Shown: positions 33,596 through 42,725, counted from the first letter of the stretch. The stretch: DNA of 64,000 bases from Muriicola sp. Z0-33 (GCF_026126425.1 NZ_JAFMPW010000011.1:97352-161351), one strand, 5' to 3'. The notes: generated from the letters alone by a model not told the origin. A program made the numbers and translations.

Positions 33596-34240
33596 ATGAT
33601 GGACGAATTGGAATTACTTAAGAAAGACTGGCAGAAAAAGGAAGAACACCTTCCGCGCCTGACTTTTGATGAGATCTATAAAATGATCTGGAAAAAATCT
33701 TCATCCATAGTGAAATGGATATTCTATATCAGCATGATAGAATTTGTGCTCTGGGCAACCTTAAATCTTATTTCCTATAATCAGGAAAGTTTTCAGCTTG
33801 AAAAAGCGTGGCACATTTATGAAATATCTACAGTGCTCAATGCAATATATTACGTTGTACTGATATTTTTTATTTACAAGTTTTACCAGAACTATAAGCA
33901 AATTACGGTTACAGATTCAGCATCAAAACTCATGAAATCCATACTAAAGGTAAAGAGGACGGTAACACAATATGTATGGTTTAACATTGGGATCTTCACC
34001 ATTTCTTTTCTGTTGTTGCTCTACGGCTCTTTGAAATACGGCGAAGAAAGCGAAAAAATTCTGAGTGCGGCATCCAAATCGGGGAACGAAACAGTATTTT
34101 GGATCATGTTCGGGGCCATCTGCCTGGTAATTATAGGTCTTATTCTCATCCTGATCTGGTTATTCTACAGACTGATATACGGGATTCTTTTAAAGCGATT
34201 AAGAGTAAATTACAGAGAGTTGAAAAAGCTGGAAGTCTAG
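33596..34240 (+). CDS. Four-helix membrane protein, possible sigma partner
   Basis: 214 residues. A short cytoplasmic N-terminus (MDELELLKKDWQKKEEHLP) is followed by hydrophobic segments at about 40-60, 80-100, 125-145 and 170-195. I recognise no catalytic motif. The N-terminal segment of about 30 residues would face the sigma factor encoded directly upstream, so an anti-sigma or sensor role is an inference from position alone. Two adjacent ATG codons (33596, 33599) are possible starts. The 3' end overlaps the end of the convergent acyltransferase gene by 4 bases. Confidence 0.75.
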   Translation: MMDELELLKKDWQKKEEHLPRLTFDEIYKMIWKKSSSIVKWIFYISMIEFVLWATLNLISYNQESFQLEKAWHIYEISTVLNAIYYVVLIFFIYKFYQNYKQITVTDSASKLMKSILKVKRTVTQYVWFNIGIFTISFLLLLYGSLKYGEESEKILSAASKSGNETVFWIMFGAICLVIIGLILILIWLFYRLIYGILLKRLRVNYRELKKLEV

Positions 34241-35049
34241 CTTTTCTTCTTGCGCCATTTGCGTTCTTTGTTTTCTTCCTCGTATGCCAGTAATTCTTCT
34301 TTCGAAATTACCTTTAAAAATGAAGGGTGTTGTTCTATAGCATATTCCAGTTTTTCGATTATAGATGCTACAGACTCGTTCTCATAATCGATTTCCAAAG
34401 GTTCTTTGATCACCATAGACTGCAGAATCCCTTTCTTTTTGACTCTGAGACCTTTTTTGTCAAATGAACGTCTAAAACCATCGATAACCACAGGAACCAC
34501 AATTGGTTTGTATTTTTTAATGATATGTGCCGTGCCCTTCCTTAAGGGTTTCCAGGGAGTAGTTGTGCCTTGAGGAAAAGTAATTACCCAACCGTCATTC
34601 AGGGCCATTCCAATATTGGAAATATCGCTCATCTTAACCTGTCTGTTCACCTCTTTCCCCTCTGCCCTCCATGTGCGTTCTATACTAATAGACCCGGCAT
34701 ATGCCAGGATCTTGGTCAACAGGCTTTTTTTCATGGTTTCTGCTGCTGCCACGTAATAGACATTTAATTTGGGATTCCACAGATAGCCGACATTTTTTAT
34801 AGAATCATCTCTCCCTTTAAGGCTGGCATTAAATACGTGAAACATTGCAACCACGTCGGCAAAATAGGTTTGATGATTACTAACAAATAATACATTGGTC
34901 TCTGGAAGTTGCCTTATAATTTCGGAGCCTTCGATTTCTAATGTATTAAAACCCTTATAACGTTGATGGGTTATTACTCCCATACTTCGAATAAGCCATT
35001 TTTTTAAAAACAGAATATGTCCAAAGGGGTTCTCTTTAAATAATGCCAT
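34237..35049 (-). CDS. 1-acyl-sn-glycerol-3-phosphate acyltransferase-like
   Basis: 270 residues of the PlsC/LPLAT superfamily. The first acyltransferase block reads VSNHQTYFADV, that is His followed by Asp after five residues rather than the classic HX4D. The third block FPQGTTTPWKPLRKGT corresponds to the EGTRS region, with Gln in place of Glu. No long N-terminal membrane anchor is seen. It would transfer an acyl chain to a lysophospholipid at the inner membrane. It follows the Nudix gene by 25 bases on the same strand. The altered motifs may mean a subfamily with a different substrate. Confidence 0.82.
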   Translation of the reverse strand: MALFKENPFGHILFLKKWLIRSMGVITHQRYKGFNTLEIEGSEIIRQLPETNVLFVSNHQTYFADVVAMFHVFNASLKGRDDSIKNVGYLWNPKLNVYYVAAAETMKKSLLTKILAYAGSISIERTWRAEGKEVNRQVKMSDISNIGMALNDGWVITFPQGTTTPWKPLRKGTAHIIKKYKPIVVPVVIDGFRRSFDKKGLRVKKKGILQSMVIKEPLEIDYENESVASIIEKLEYAIEQHPSFLKVISKEELLAYEEENKERKWRKKKS

Positions 35050-35074
35050 AAGTTGCTAAATTACAAAATAAGCC

Positions 35075-35716
35075 TCATAGGGTGCTATTAAAAATTTCCT
35101 TGATTTCGCTTAACATCATGGCGGTAGCTCCCCAGACTGTATGACCATTTAGATTAAATGCAGGAACTTCGATATTACTGGCGTAGGATGTGGTTAAATT
35201 TTGTGTTATTAAATTGCGCTCATCCATAAAATCTGAAAGCGATACTTCTAACAATGCTTCAACCTCTGATTCCTGGGGTACAAAAGGGTTGTTCCCCTTA
35301 TAAAGGCCCATAAAAGGCTGCACTTCAAAATTACTTGGTGGAATAAATACTTTAGTAAGCGATCTAATTACCTCTACATGGTCCGGATGTGCCCCAACTT
35401 CCTCATGTGTTTCTCTTAAAGCGGTATCCAGAATATCCCTGTCGGCTTGTTCTGCTTTACCACCGGGAAACCCAACCTGATCCGAATGCACTCCAGGATA
35501 GCTTTTTCTAAGGATCAACAGCAGATGAGTAATACCAATTGTGTCTGGATAAAATAATGCCATCACCCCGGCTTTCCTGGGGGGTTTCCTGGACGAAAAC
35601 CCGGCTTTTAGTTCATTTATCCTGATCTCAGGAGCCATTTTATAGTGCGAACTAACGCCCGGTAGCGGCAGATTTTTTATTTTTACTAGCTGTTGTGAAA
35701 AATTCTCATATTCCAT
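35075..35716 (-). CDS. CoA pyrophosphatase-like Nudix hydrolase
   Basis: About 213 residues. The Nudix box is in FPGGKAEQADRDILDTALRE followed by THEEVGA, and the upstream segments NLPLPGVSSHYKMAPEIR and FYPDTIGITHLLLILR match the CoA-type subfamily (relatives of NudL), which splits CoA and its derivatives into phosphopantetheine and 3',5'-ADP. I place the start at the ATG whose complement is 35714-35716, because the conserved N-terminal segment needs it. It then shares its CATG with the start of the divergent cyclophilin gene. An ATG at 35725 would overlap further. Confidence 0.9.
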   Translation of the reverse strand: MEYENFSQQLVKIKNLPLPGVSSHYKMAPEIRINELKAGFSSRKPPRKAGVMALFYPDTIGITHLLLILRKSYPGVHSDQVGFPGGKAEQADRDILDTALRETHEEVGAHPDHVEVIRSLTKVFIPPSNFEVQPFMGLYKGNNPFVPQESEVEALLEVSLSDFMDERNLITQNLTTSYASNIEVPAFNLNGHTVWGATAMMLSEIKEIFNSTL

Positions 35717-36428
35717 GTCGAACAAAATAACTAGCTGTTTTACAATAATACTATTATTTTATTTAGGGGCCTGTAAAGAAAATCCTAAGGAAAATAACAC
35801 GGAAGCGATTAAAACCATTGCTGTTAAGGATACCTTGCCAACTGTAATTGAACCAGAAGAGGAAACCGAAGACGAATTTGAACTCACCGAGGAAAATGCC
35901 ATAGATTTCTTCTTTGATTACCAGAAGAACCTAACCGTCAATAAAGTAAAACTAACCACAAATTTGGGGAGTTTTACCGTTCAATTATATGATAACGTCC
36001 CTTATCACAAAGCAAATTTTATATATCTGACCCGAAAAGGATACTTTGATTATACAATGTTCCACAGGGTTGTAAAAAACTTTATCATTCAGGGAGGTAA
36101 TGCGGACAATAAAGAAACCTCCAGAAAACGCAGGGATATCGGCAAGTACTTGTTACCTCCAGACACCCGAAAAGGTTATAAGCACCATAGAGGAACACTT
36201 TCAATGCCGAGCAGTGAAATTGATAATCCGCACATGCTGGCTTCTCCTTATGAATTCTTTATCGTAGTCACAAAACCAGGATCTTATCATCTAGATGGCA
36301 GTTATACGCCATTTGGCAAAGTGATTCAAGGGATGGACGTTGTAGATAAAATTAATAATGTTGCCGTAGATAGCGGAGATTGGCCAAAGGAAAATGTCTA
36401 TATAGAAAAGGCGGAAGTCCTGGAGTAA
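35715..36428 (+). CDS. Cyclophilin-type peptidyl-prolyl isomerase lipoprotein
   Basis: 237 residues. A lipoprotein signal (TIILLFYLGAC, Cys20) and an acidic linker (about 25-70, VIEPEEETEDEFELTEE) precede a cyclophilin domain (about 80-235: LGSFTVQLYDNVPYHKANFIYL, YTMFHRVVKNFIIQGG and the SYTPFGKVIQGMDVVDKI end). It speeds up prolyl isomerisation of exported proteins, tethered to a membrane. A 15-residue or so insert with basic residues (SRKRRDIGKYLLPPDTRKG) replaces the usual short loop. The start codon overlaps that of the Nudix gene on the other strand. Confidence 0.92.
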   Translation: MSNKITSCFTIILLFYLGACKENPKENNTEAIKTIAVKDTLPTVIEPEEETEDEFELTEENAIDFFFDYQKNLTVNKVKLTTNLGSFTVQLYDNVPYHKANFIYLTRKGYFDYTMFHRVVKNFIIQGGNADNKETSRKRRDIGKYLLPPDTRKGYKHHRGTLSMPSSEIDNPHMLASPYEFFIVVTKPGSYHLDGSYTPFGKVIQGMDVVDKINNVAVDSGDWPKENVYIEKAEVLE

Positions 36429-36472
36429 TTAACAGACTTTTCAATCTTGCTTTGTTACAACTCGGTTTTAAT

Positions 36473-37087
36473 CTAGTTACGATCTTTACTGTATACGCTA
36501 GGTAAGGCAATCTTAAACCTTACGGCCAGTAAACGAATACCAATTACAATTAGTATAGCCACCGCATAGGCGTACTGGTCATCAAATGGTAGTTTTCTCA
36601 AAAAGAAATAAGACGTCCCTCCCAGAATGCAGGCTGTGGCATAGATTTCCTTTCTGAAGATAACAGGAATTTCATTGCAAAGTATATCCCGAATTACTCC
36701 GCCAAAACTAGCTGTTATGGTCCCCAGGGCAATGCACATTAAAGGAAGCATTTCAGCAGCCAGCCCTTTTTCTATGCCCACCAGGGTGTACAACCCTATC
36801 CCTATAGTATCAAATAAAAAAAGAGAAGTCCTTAAATATTTGAGTTGGTTTCTAAATAAAACAGCCAAAACCACTGTCCCGATAATAACAAAGACATATA
36901 TATTGTCTCGCATCCAAACCACCGGGGTGTTCCCAATAAGTAAATCCCTAAGTGTGCCCCCACCTACAGCTGTGACAAAGGCTATAATGAAAACCCCGAA
37001 GATATCCAGTTTCTTCTCCATAGCAACGAGCACACCCGAAATGGCAAAAGCAATAGTCCCTAAAATATCAATGGTAAAGTAAAACAC
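36473..37087 (-). CDS. UPF0126/TRIC-like trimeric channel family protein
   Basis: 204 residues with six or seven helices in two related halves (GTIAFAISGVLVAMEKKLDIFG and GIGLYTLVGIEKGL), each half followed by GGGTLRDLL or GGVIRDIL. This double glycine-rich motif defines the UPF0126 (YicG) family, which is structurally related to the animal TRIC potassium channels. An ion-channel role is known for some prokaryotic relatives; here it is inferred. It starts 3 bases after the RDD gene stop on the same strand. Confidence 0.9.
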   Translation of the reverse strand: MFYFTIDILGTIAFAISGVLVAMEKKLDIFGVFIIAFVTAVGGGTLRDLLIGNTPVVWMRDNIYVFVIIGTVVLAVLFRNQLKYLRTSLFLFDTIGIGLYTLVGIEKGLAAEMLPLMCIALGTITASFGGVIRDILCNEIPVIFRKEIYATACILGGTSYFFLRKLPFDDQYAYAVAILIVIGIRLLAVRFKIALPSVYSKDRN

Positions 37088-37090
37088 AGC

Positions 37091-37816
37091 TTACAGTTTT
37101 TGGGTGTAAAAATTATAGTCCTTTAAGACGGTCTCGAGATATTGTGCATCATAAAGTTCAGAGTCAGACACCAATATACTTTCCACTTTTACACGTAAAG
37201 CCTTCATGGTCTTATAATCCTTGCTATCCCTGGCAATTCTATAGGTATCTTTTATTAATCGGACATCCTTGTCTGTCAGCATGGTAACATTTGTAAACTT
37301 TGGCATATAAGTATCTTCCACTTCTTCCAGGATGGTGTGGCTCACTTTCGTTTTGTTTTTTGTACTAATTACAACGGTCCCGGCGGCCGCATCACCCAAA
37401 CGTTGTCTTTTATCCGAAAACAAAATAGAAAGTAATCCTACTGATCCCAAAAATAACCAGATATCTACCAGTCTTAGCATCCAGCGCACCAGATAATTAC
37501 TCCAGTGCACCGGGGTCCCGTCTACACGGACTACCCTCATTTTAAGCAATAATTTACCTACCGTCCGGCCGTTGAAAAGGCTATGCATAATTAAACTATA
37601 GAACATTGCCGGCAAGAATATCAAACTCATTAGTCCTCTTTGGGTCCAGGTATCCTCATAAATATATCCTATAGCCTTGCCAATATACTGAACAAGGATC
37701 AGATATAGATAAAGTATAAATCCGTCTATTAAAAAAGCAACTATTCGTTCACCAATACTGACTATTTTATAATCTAAATAGACATTTTGCGTTGTATTGA
37801 TTTGAAGGTTGGACAT
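37091..37816 (-). CDS. RDD family membrane protein
   Basis: 241 residues. The RDD domain covers about residues 10-155 (GERIVAFLIDGFILYLYLI, NGRTVGKLLLKMRVVRVDG, VRWMLRLVDIWLFLGSVGLLSI, RQRLGDAAAGTVVI) with three helices. A soluble C-terminal part of about 85 residues (DKDVRLIKDTYRIARDSKD) follows. Function of RDD proteins is not settled; some act as cation antiporters. It is divergent, with 38 bases between the start codons, from the SpoIIM / MoxR / DUF58 operon, with which RDD genes are often found. Confidence 0.9.
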   Translation of the reverse strand: MSNLQINTTQNVYLDYKIVSIGERIVAFLIDGFILYLYLILVQYIGKAIGYIYEDTWTQRGLMSLIFLPAMFYSLIMHSLFNGRTVGKLLLKMRVVRVDGTPVHWSNYLVRWMLRLVDIWLFLGSVGLLSILFSDKRQRLGDAAAGTVVISTKNKTKVSHTILEEVEDTYMPKFTNVTMLTDKDVRLIKDTYRIARDSKDYKTMKALRVKVESILVSDSELYDAQYLETVLKDYNFYTQKL

Positions 37817-37854
37817 ATTAGTCTTAATTTTAATAGTGAAACCAAATTCTCACA

Positions 37855-38838
37855 ATGCGCGAAGCCGCTTTTGTAAAGCAAAATAAAGAAAAATGGATAG
37901 CTTTCGAAAAGGCCATCACCCTTAATGCCAACATTAGTCCGGATGAACTCGCAGATGGTTATATCCACCTTACCAACGATTTGGCTTATGCACAAACCTA
38001 TTACGCAGAAAGTAAGACATTATTGTATTTAAATTCCCTGGCTTCTCTTGCACACCAAAAGATTTACAAAAACAAAAAGGAAAACAGAAATCGGATCGTT
38101 GATTTTTGGAAAACAGAATTTCCATTGTTTTTTAAACAGTACCATAGAACATTGGGCATTGCCTTTTTAATTTTTGCATCGGCAACTGCCATAGGCAGCA
38201 TATCTGCATTAAACGACAGTTCTTTTGTTAGGTTAATTCTGGGGGATGCATATGTCAATGAAACCCTCAATAATATTGCTGAAGGAGACCCGACAGCAAT
38301 TTATAAGGGAGGAAGTGAAATTGGTACTTTTCTGGGAATTACCATAAACAATATCAGAGTGGCACTCCTGGCATTTGCCTTTGGAGTAATTACCAGTCTG
38401 GGCACCGCCTATATCCTTTTTAGCAACGGAGTAATGCTTGGAGCCTTTATAACATTTTTCTATACCCGGGATGTTTTTTTTGAAGCCAATAAGCAAATAT
38501 GGCTTCATGGCACTATTGAGATCTCTGTCATTATTATTGCGGGTTGTGCCGGATTAATCATGGGAAATTCCATTTTATTTCCCAAAACATTTTCCAGACG
38601 GGTTTCCTTTATGAAAGGAGCTAAAGACGGACTTAAAGTGGTAGTAAGTACCATTCCTTTCTTTATTATAGCCGGATTTATTGAAGGCTTTATTACCCGA
38701 TATTCCAATATGCCCAATTGGCTGGCATTTCTGATAATCGGATCGTCCTTAGCACTCGTCCTATATTATTATATTTTTTACCCAATAATTTTAAACAGAA
38801 TTAATGCAAAACAAGCAGGACCACTATCTGGAACTTAA
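37855..38838 (+). CDS. SpoIIM-family membrane protein
   Basis: 327 residues. A cytoplasmic N-terminal part (about 1-95) is followed by five or so hydrophobic segments and loops such as EIGTFLGITINNIRVALLAFAFG, typical of the stage II sporulation M family that is widespread in non-sporulating bacteria. The motif IWLHGTIEISVIIIAGCAGL is also family-typical. It does not imply sporulation. First gene of the operon that ends in DUF58; its end overlaps the start of the next gene by 35 bases. Confidence 0.9.
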   Translation: MREAAFVKQNKEKWIAFEKAITLNANISPDELADGYIHLTNDLAYAQTYYAESKTLLYLNSLASLAHQKIYKNKKENRNRIVDFWKTEFPLFFKQYHRTLGIAFLIFASATAIGSISALNDSSFVRLILGDAYVNETLNNIAEGDPTAIYKGGSEIGTFLGITINNIRVALLAFAFGVITSLGTAYILFSNGVMLGAFITFFYTRDVFFEANKQIWLHGTIEISVIIIAGCAGLIMGNSILFPKTFSRRVSFMKGAKDGLKVVVSTIPFFIIAGFIEGFITRYSNMPNWLAFLIIGSSLALVLYYYIFYPIILNRINAKQAGPLSGT

Positions 38839-39751
38839 GGTAAATCGGGACTTTGGCGATATTATCACCTTGTACTTTGATTTCCTTAAACAGAATCTCA
38901 AAAAATTTACCAATGTGTTTATCAGCTACAACGGTATTTTTTTAATAGCCCTGCTGATTGTGAGTTATCTCCTGGTTTCGGGGTTTATTGGTATGATCAC
39001 TGTTAGCAGTAATACCGCAGCAGTCGGAAGTCTTGGCGGTACGGACGATTATGTTTTTTACCTGCTGGCTGGAGGGATATTATATTTTGTTGTCTTTATC
39101 GCGGTAGCAGTATTAAATTATAGTCTGGCGGGGGCGTATATGATTAAATACGAAGAAAAAAGGGGAAACAACTTTGATAAAAAAGAAGTATGGAACTTAT
39201 TTAAAAACCGCTTGGGAAGTATTGTGCTATTCGTGGTGCTGCTTATCGCCATTTATATTGCAGTCTCAATAGCCGGAGCAGTGATGTCTCTTATTCCCAT
39301 ACTTGGAATTTTTGCCTATTATATCCTGATATTTTTTGTACTGGCATGGTTTGGAGTTTCATTTTTCTCCATGCTGCAGGAAAACAAGGGTGTTACTGAG
39401 GCCTTTGGAGAGGGTTGGAACCTGGTCTATAAGAATTTTTGGAAATCTGTAGGAGTAAATTTTATACTTGGCTTCTTAAATGGAATTCTGGTTTTAGTGG
39501 TGATGATCATTCCCGGAGTAATTGTAGGGGTGTATACTTTTCATGTAGTAGAGAACAATGTAGATATAGATGCCGGTATCATCCCAACAGTCATATATAC
39601 CCTGGGTACCTGCCTGATTTTAATAGTAGGTGTCTTTGGCCAGTGCCTCTCGCAATTTGTAAACGGAATACTCTACTACTCCCTCCATGAAAAAGCGTAT
39701 AACACCAATGCCAGAAGTAAAATTGAACAAATAGGAAATTCCGAACAGTGA
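38804..39751 (+). CDS. Multi-helix membrane protein of the MoxR/DUF58 operon
   Basis: 315 residues with about six hydrophobic segments (IFLIALLIVSYLLVSGFIGM, FVVLLIAIYIAVSIAGAVM, NFILGFLNGILVLVVMIIPG). The N-terminal DFGDIITLYFDFLKQNLKKF resembles proteins described as putative membrane-domain, DUF4013-like. The family assignment is uncertain. It overlaps the SpoIIM gene by 35 bases and shares a GTGA with the next gene, so the three are translationally coupled and probably act together in the membrane. Confidence 0.75.
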   Translation: MQNKQDHYLELKVNRDFGDIITLYFDFLKQNLKKFTNVFISYNGIFLIALLIVSYLLVSGFIGMITVSSNTAAVGSLGGTDDYVFYLLAGGILYFVVFIAVAVLNYSLAGAYMIKYEEKRGNNFDKKEVWNLFKNRLGSIVLFVVLLIAIYIAVSIAGAVMSLIPILGIFAYYILIFFVLAWFGVSFFSMLQENKGVTEAFGEGWNLVYKNFWKSVGVNFILGFLNGILVLVVMIIPGVIVGVYTFHVVENNVDIDAGIIPTVIYTLGTCLILIVGVFGQCLSQFVNGILYYSLHEKAYNTNARSKIEQIGNSEQ

Positions 39752-40473
39752 AAAGCAAATACCTGAGCTTATTATTCTTATTGCTATCCTTTGCCTTGTA
39801 TTCGCAACAGGATACAGATACTTTGCAATTAAAGGAAGATACAGACCAGGCCATTGATCTCAGAACTTTTGATGAACAATTAAGTCAGAAGTACCAGGGC
39901 GAAGAGTTTAACTATGATGTAAGAGATGGGGAGGCACAGAACCTGATTGAGCGATTTTTGCAGTGGTTTTTTCAGACCTTAAGTGAGAATTTTGGTATAG
40001 ATATTTCTCCTGAGGCTATGAAAATATTAGAATATATCATCTATATTCTTATGGGTGGCCTTGTAATATATTTACTGATGCGCTTCCTGGTAGGAGAACA
40101 TGTTTCTTCCATCTTCAAAAAAGGCCCTTCTGATATCATAGACATCAACCTCTCGGAAGAACATATAGAACATCTTGATCTTAATGCATTACTCAGTAAT
40201 GCCGTAAAGGCAAAAGACTTCAGACTGGCCATCAGATACCAGTATTTGAGAACATTAAAAACACTTTCTCAAAAAAGTATTATAGACTGGCACTATGAAA
40301 AAACGAATAGCGATTACCTCCGGGAAATAAATACCCCCGCAATTAAAACTTTGTTCAAGGAAGTTTCCTATTTGTACGACTATATATGGTACGGGGAGCA
40401 ACCTATTGATGAAAAGATATACGGCCTTGCCGAAAACAGATTCGAGTTACTGGCAAATCAAATCCCGAACTAA
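39748..40473 (+). CDS. DUF4129-type exported/membrane protein
   Basis: 241 residues from a GTG at 39748 that overlaps the preceding TGA. A signal peptide (YLSLLFLLLSFALYSQ) comes first, then a periplasmic stretch, a helix at about 93-112 (IIYILMGGLVIYLLMRFLV) and a cytoplasmic C-terminal domain with AIRYQYLRTLKTL and the segment TNSDYLREI. This matches DUF4129, often encoded in MoxR/DUF58 operons. The family has no known biochemical function. Confidence 0.82.
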   Translation: MKSKYLSLLFLLLSFALYSQQDTDTLQLKEDTDQAIDLRTFDEQLSQKYQGEEFNYDVRDGEAQNLIERFLQWFFQTLSENFGIDISPEAMKILEYIIYILMGGLVIYLLMRFLVGEHVSSIFKKGPSDIIDINLSEEHIEHLDLNALLSNAVKAKDFRLAIRYQYLRTLKTLSQKSIIDWHYEKTNSDYLREINTPAIKTLFKEVSYLYDYIWYGEQPIDEKIYGLAENRFELLANQIPN

Positions 40474-40474
40474 A

Positions 40475-41680
40475 TTGGACAGACGCACAAAAATTATTAT
40501 CGGCCTTTTTATTGCAGTGCTCCTGGGGATCATTGTGACAGAGGTAGTGAAACCAAAACCGCTAAATTGGCGGCCTTCTTATACGGCCAATGATAAGATA
40601 CCATTTGGATGCTATGTCCTCTTCCAAGAACTCCCAAATCTCTTTCCGCAAGCAGAAATTAAAAGGGCGGAAGAAACGCCTTTTAATGTTTTGTTTGAAC
40701 GGGATACCATCGTGAATGCCAGTTACATTTTTATTAATTCAGCCCTTAACTTTGATGAGCAGGAGACCAACAGCTTGTTAGAATTCGTGGATAGTGGAAA
40801 TGATGTATTTATGGCCGCATCATTTTTTGGTAATCCTTTATCTGATACTTTAAATCTTGAAGTATATTCAGAATATGCCGTTCAACAAGATACCATATCG
40901 CTCAATTTCACCAATGCTGCCTTTGCCAATGAAATATATTATATGGACAGGGGCCATTACAAAACGCACTTTACCAGAATTGATACGCTAAACACTACCA
41001 TACTGGGTGGTTTACAGTTCAATGGCAATGATTTTATCAATGGTGGAAATACCACCAGAAAGGAAGTGAATTTTATCAAAGTGAAGTTTGGGGAAGGGCA
41101 TTTTTATTTAAATACCCTTCCACAGGCATATACTAACTACTATCTATTGAATAACAATCAGCAATACGCCGCCAATAGCTTGTCTTATTTAAAACGCCAA
41201 AATGTAATTTGGGATGCCTATGAAAAAGCCGGGAGAATTATTATCACCTCACCTATGCGTTTTGTTTTAAATCAGCAGGCATTAAAGTGGGCTTATTACC
41301 TCACTATTATCGGGCTGCTGATTTTTGTCATTTTCAAAGCAAAACGCGAACAAAGGATAATTCCGATTATTGATCCCCTGCCCAACACTTCGGTCGACTT
41401 CGCAAAAACGGTCGGTGGGTTATATTACCAGCATAGAAATTATACCAATCTTATTACTAAAAAATTGAATTATTTTCTGGAATTCGTAAGAAGTCATTAT
41501 TATCTGAATACCAGTACAATCACAGAAAAAACAGCAGCAGACCTGGCGGCAAAGTCCGGGAAATCATTAATAGAAACTAAGGCCCTGTTAGAGCACATTG
41601 TTTACCTTAAAAACAAGAGCTCACATACCGAAAAGGACCTTATAGCATTAAACAAAAAAATAGCATCATTTAAGCAATAA
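40475..41680 (+). CDS. DUF4350 domain membrane protein
   Basis: About 401 residues from TTG 40475, 1 base after the previous stop. An N-terminal helix (IIIGLFIAVLLGIIVTEVV) precedes a periplasmic-like domain of about 250 residues with the DUF4350 pattern (YILFQELPNLFP-like YVLFQELPNLFP, FINSALNFDEQETNSLLEFVDSGNDVFMAA, a Rossmann-like order), then a second helix (YYLTIIGLLIFVIF) and a cytoplasmic tail. An ATG at 40406 is possible but overlaps the previous gene by 68 bases; I prefer the TTG. Its neighbours are DUF4129 and MoxR. Confidence 0.82.
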   Translation: MDRRTKIIIGLFIAVLLGIIVTEVVKPKPLNWRPSYTANDKIPFGCYVLFQELPNLFPQAEIKRAEETPFNVLFERDTIVNASYIFINSALNFDEQETNSLLEFVDSGNDVFMAASFFGNPLSDTLNLEVYSEYAVQQDTISLNFTNAAFANEIYYMDRGHYKTHFTRIDTLNTTILGGLQFNGNDFINGGNTTRKEVNFIKVKFGEGHFYLNTLPQAYTNYYLLNNNQQYAANSLSYLKRQNVIWDAYEKAGRIIITSPMRFVLNQQALKWAYYLTIIGLLIFVIFKAKREQRIIPIIDPLPNTSVDFAKTVGGLYYQHRNYTNLITKKLNYFLEFVRSHYYLNTSTITEKTAADLAAKSGKSLIETKALLEHIVYLKNKSSHTEKDLIALNKKIASFKQ

Positions 41681-41684
41681 TTAT

Positions 41685-42704
41685 ATGGAAGAAAATCAGG
41701 AACAAGAACAGTCAAAACCCGCGGAAAATAATCCCTTATCCTTCAGCAATAGAATAGATTTGGGCAAACTACAGACAGCAGTGTCCGAGATTAAACAAGA
41801 AATAGGTAAGGTCATCATTGGTCAGGATGATATGATAGAGTTACTGATAATTTCAATTTTGGCCGACGGGCATTCATTGATTGAAGGAGTTCCCGGAGTT
41901 GCCAAAACCGTTACCGCAAAATTACTGGCCAGGACCATGAACGTTGACTTTAGCAGGATACAATTTACGCCAGACCTAATGCCCAGTGATATTTTGGGTA
42001 CTTCTGTGTTTAATGTAAAATCCTCTGAATTTGAATTTAAAAAAGGCCCGATATTCTCTAATATCATTTTAATTGATGAAATAAACAGGGCGCCGGCCAA
42101 AACCCAGGCAGCGTTATTCGAAGCCATGGCCGAAAGGCAGATTACCATAGATGGTGTATGCTATCAAATGGAGCCACCATTTCTTGTTTTTGCCACTCAG
42201 AATCCCATAGAGCAAGAAGGCACCTATAGATTGCCAGAAGCCCAATTGGACCGGTTTCTTTTTAAAATAAATGTAAAATATCCTTCCCTGGAAGAAGAGG
42301 TGAAAATACTGGAAAGTAAACATCAGCAAAAAAGTTCTGAAATTGCTTCCCTGATCAGTTCTGTACTCACCGCTGATGAGATTGCAGAGTATCAAAAAGC
42401 TATAAGGCAGGTTTTGATAGAAGACAATTTGCTAAAATATATTGCTGCCATAGTAGACGATACACGTACCAATGCCAATTTATATCTGGGGGCTTCCCCA
42501 AGAGCTTCTATTGCAATTATGGAAGCTTCAAAAGCCCTTGCAGCAATACAGGGACGGGACTTTATCACCCCGGACGATATTAAAAAGGTGGCGGCACCCA
42601 TATTATGCCACAGGATCATCCTTACCCCGGAAAGGGAAATGGAAGGATTTACAGCGGAAAAAGTTATACAGCAAATAGTAGATAGCATTGAAGTGCCAAG
42701 GTAA
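41685..42704 (+). CDS. MoxR-family AAA+ ATPase
   Basis: 339 residues. Walker A (EGVPGVAKTVTAKLLA), Walker B (IILIDEINRAPAKTQ) and the sensor region FVFATQNPIEQEGTYRLPEAQLDRF are conserved. MoxR AAA+ proteins are chaperones that act on partners with von Willebrand A or DUF58 domains. The next gene encodes a DUF58 protein, so this pair is the classic combination. It starts 4 bases after the DUF4350 stop. The ATPase probably remodels or activates the neighbouring membrane proteins, by inference. Confidence 0.95.
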   Translation: MEENQEQEQSKPAENNPLSFSNRIDLGKLQTAVSEIKQEIGKVIIGQDDMIELLIISILADGHSLIEGVPGVAKTVTAKLLARTMNVDFSRIQFTPDLMPSDILGTSVFNVKSSEFEFKKGPIFSNIILIDEINRAPAKTQAALFEAMAERQITIDGVCYQMEPPFLVFATQNPIEQEGTYRLPEAQLDRFLFKINVKYPSLEEEVKILESKHQQKSSEIASLISSVLTADEIAEYQKAIRQVLIEDNLLKYIAAIVDDTRTNANLYLGASPRASIAIMEASKALAAIQGRDFITPDDIKKVAAPILCHRIILTPEREMEGFTAEKVIQQIVDSIEVPR

Positions 42705-42725
42705 GATGGTGTACAGCAACTAGGA

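Noticed and set aside
37855..38838. SpoIIM gene as evidence for sporulation
   Set aside because: SpoIIM-family proteins are widespread in non-sporulating bacteria next to RDD, MoxR and DUF58 genes, as here, and no other sporulation gene is present.
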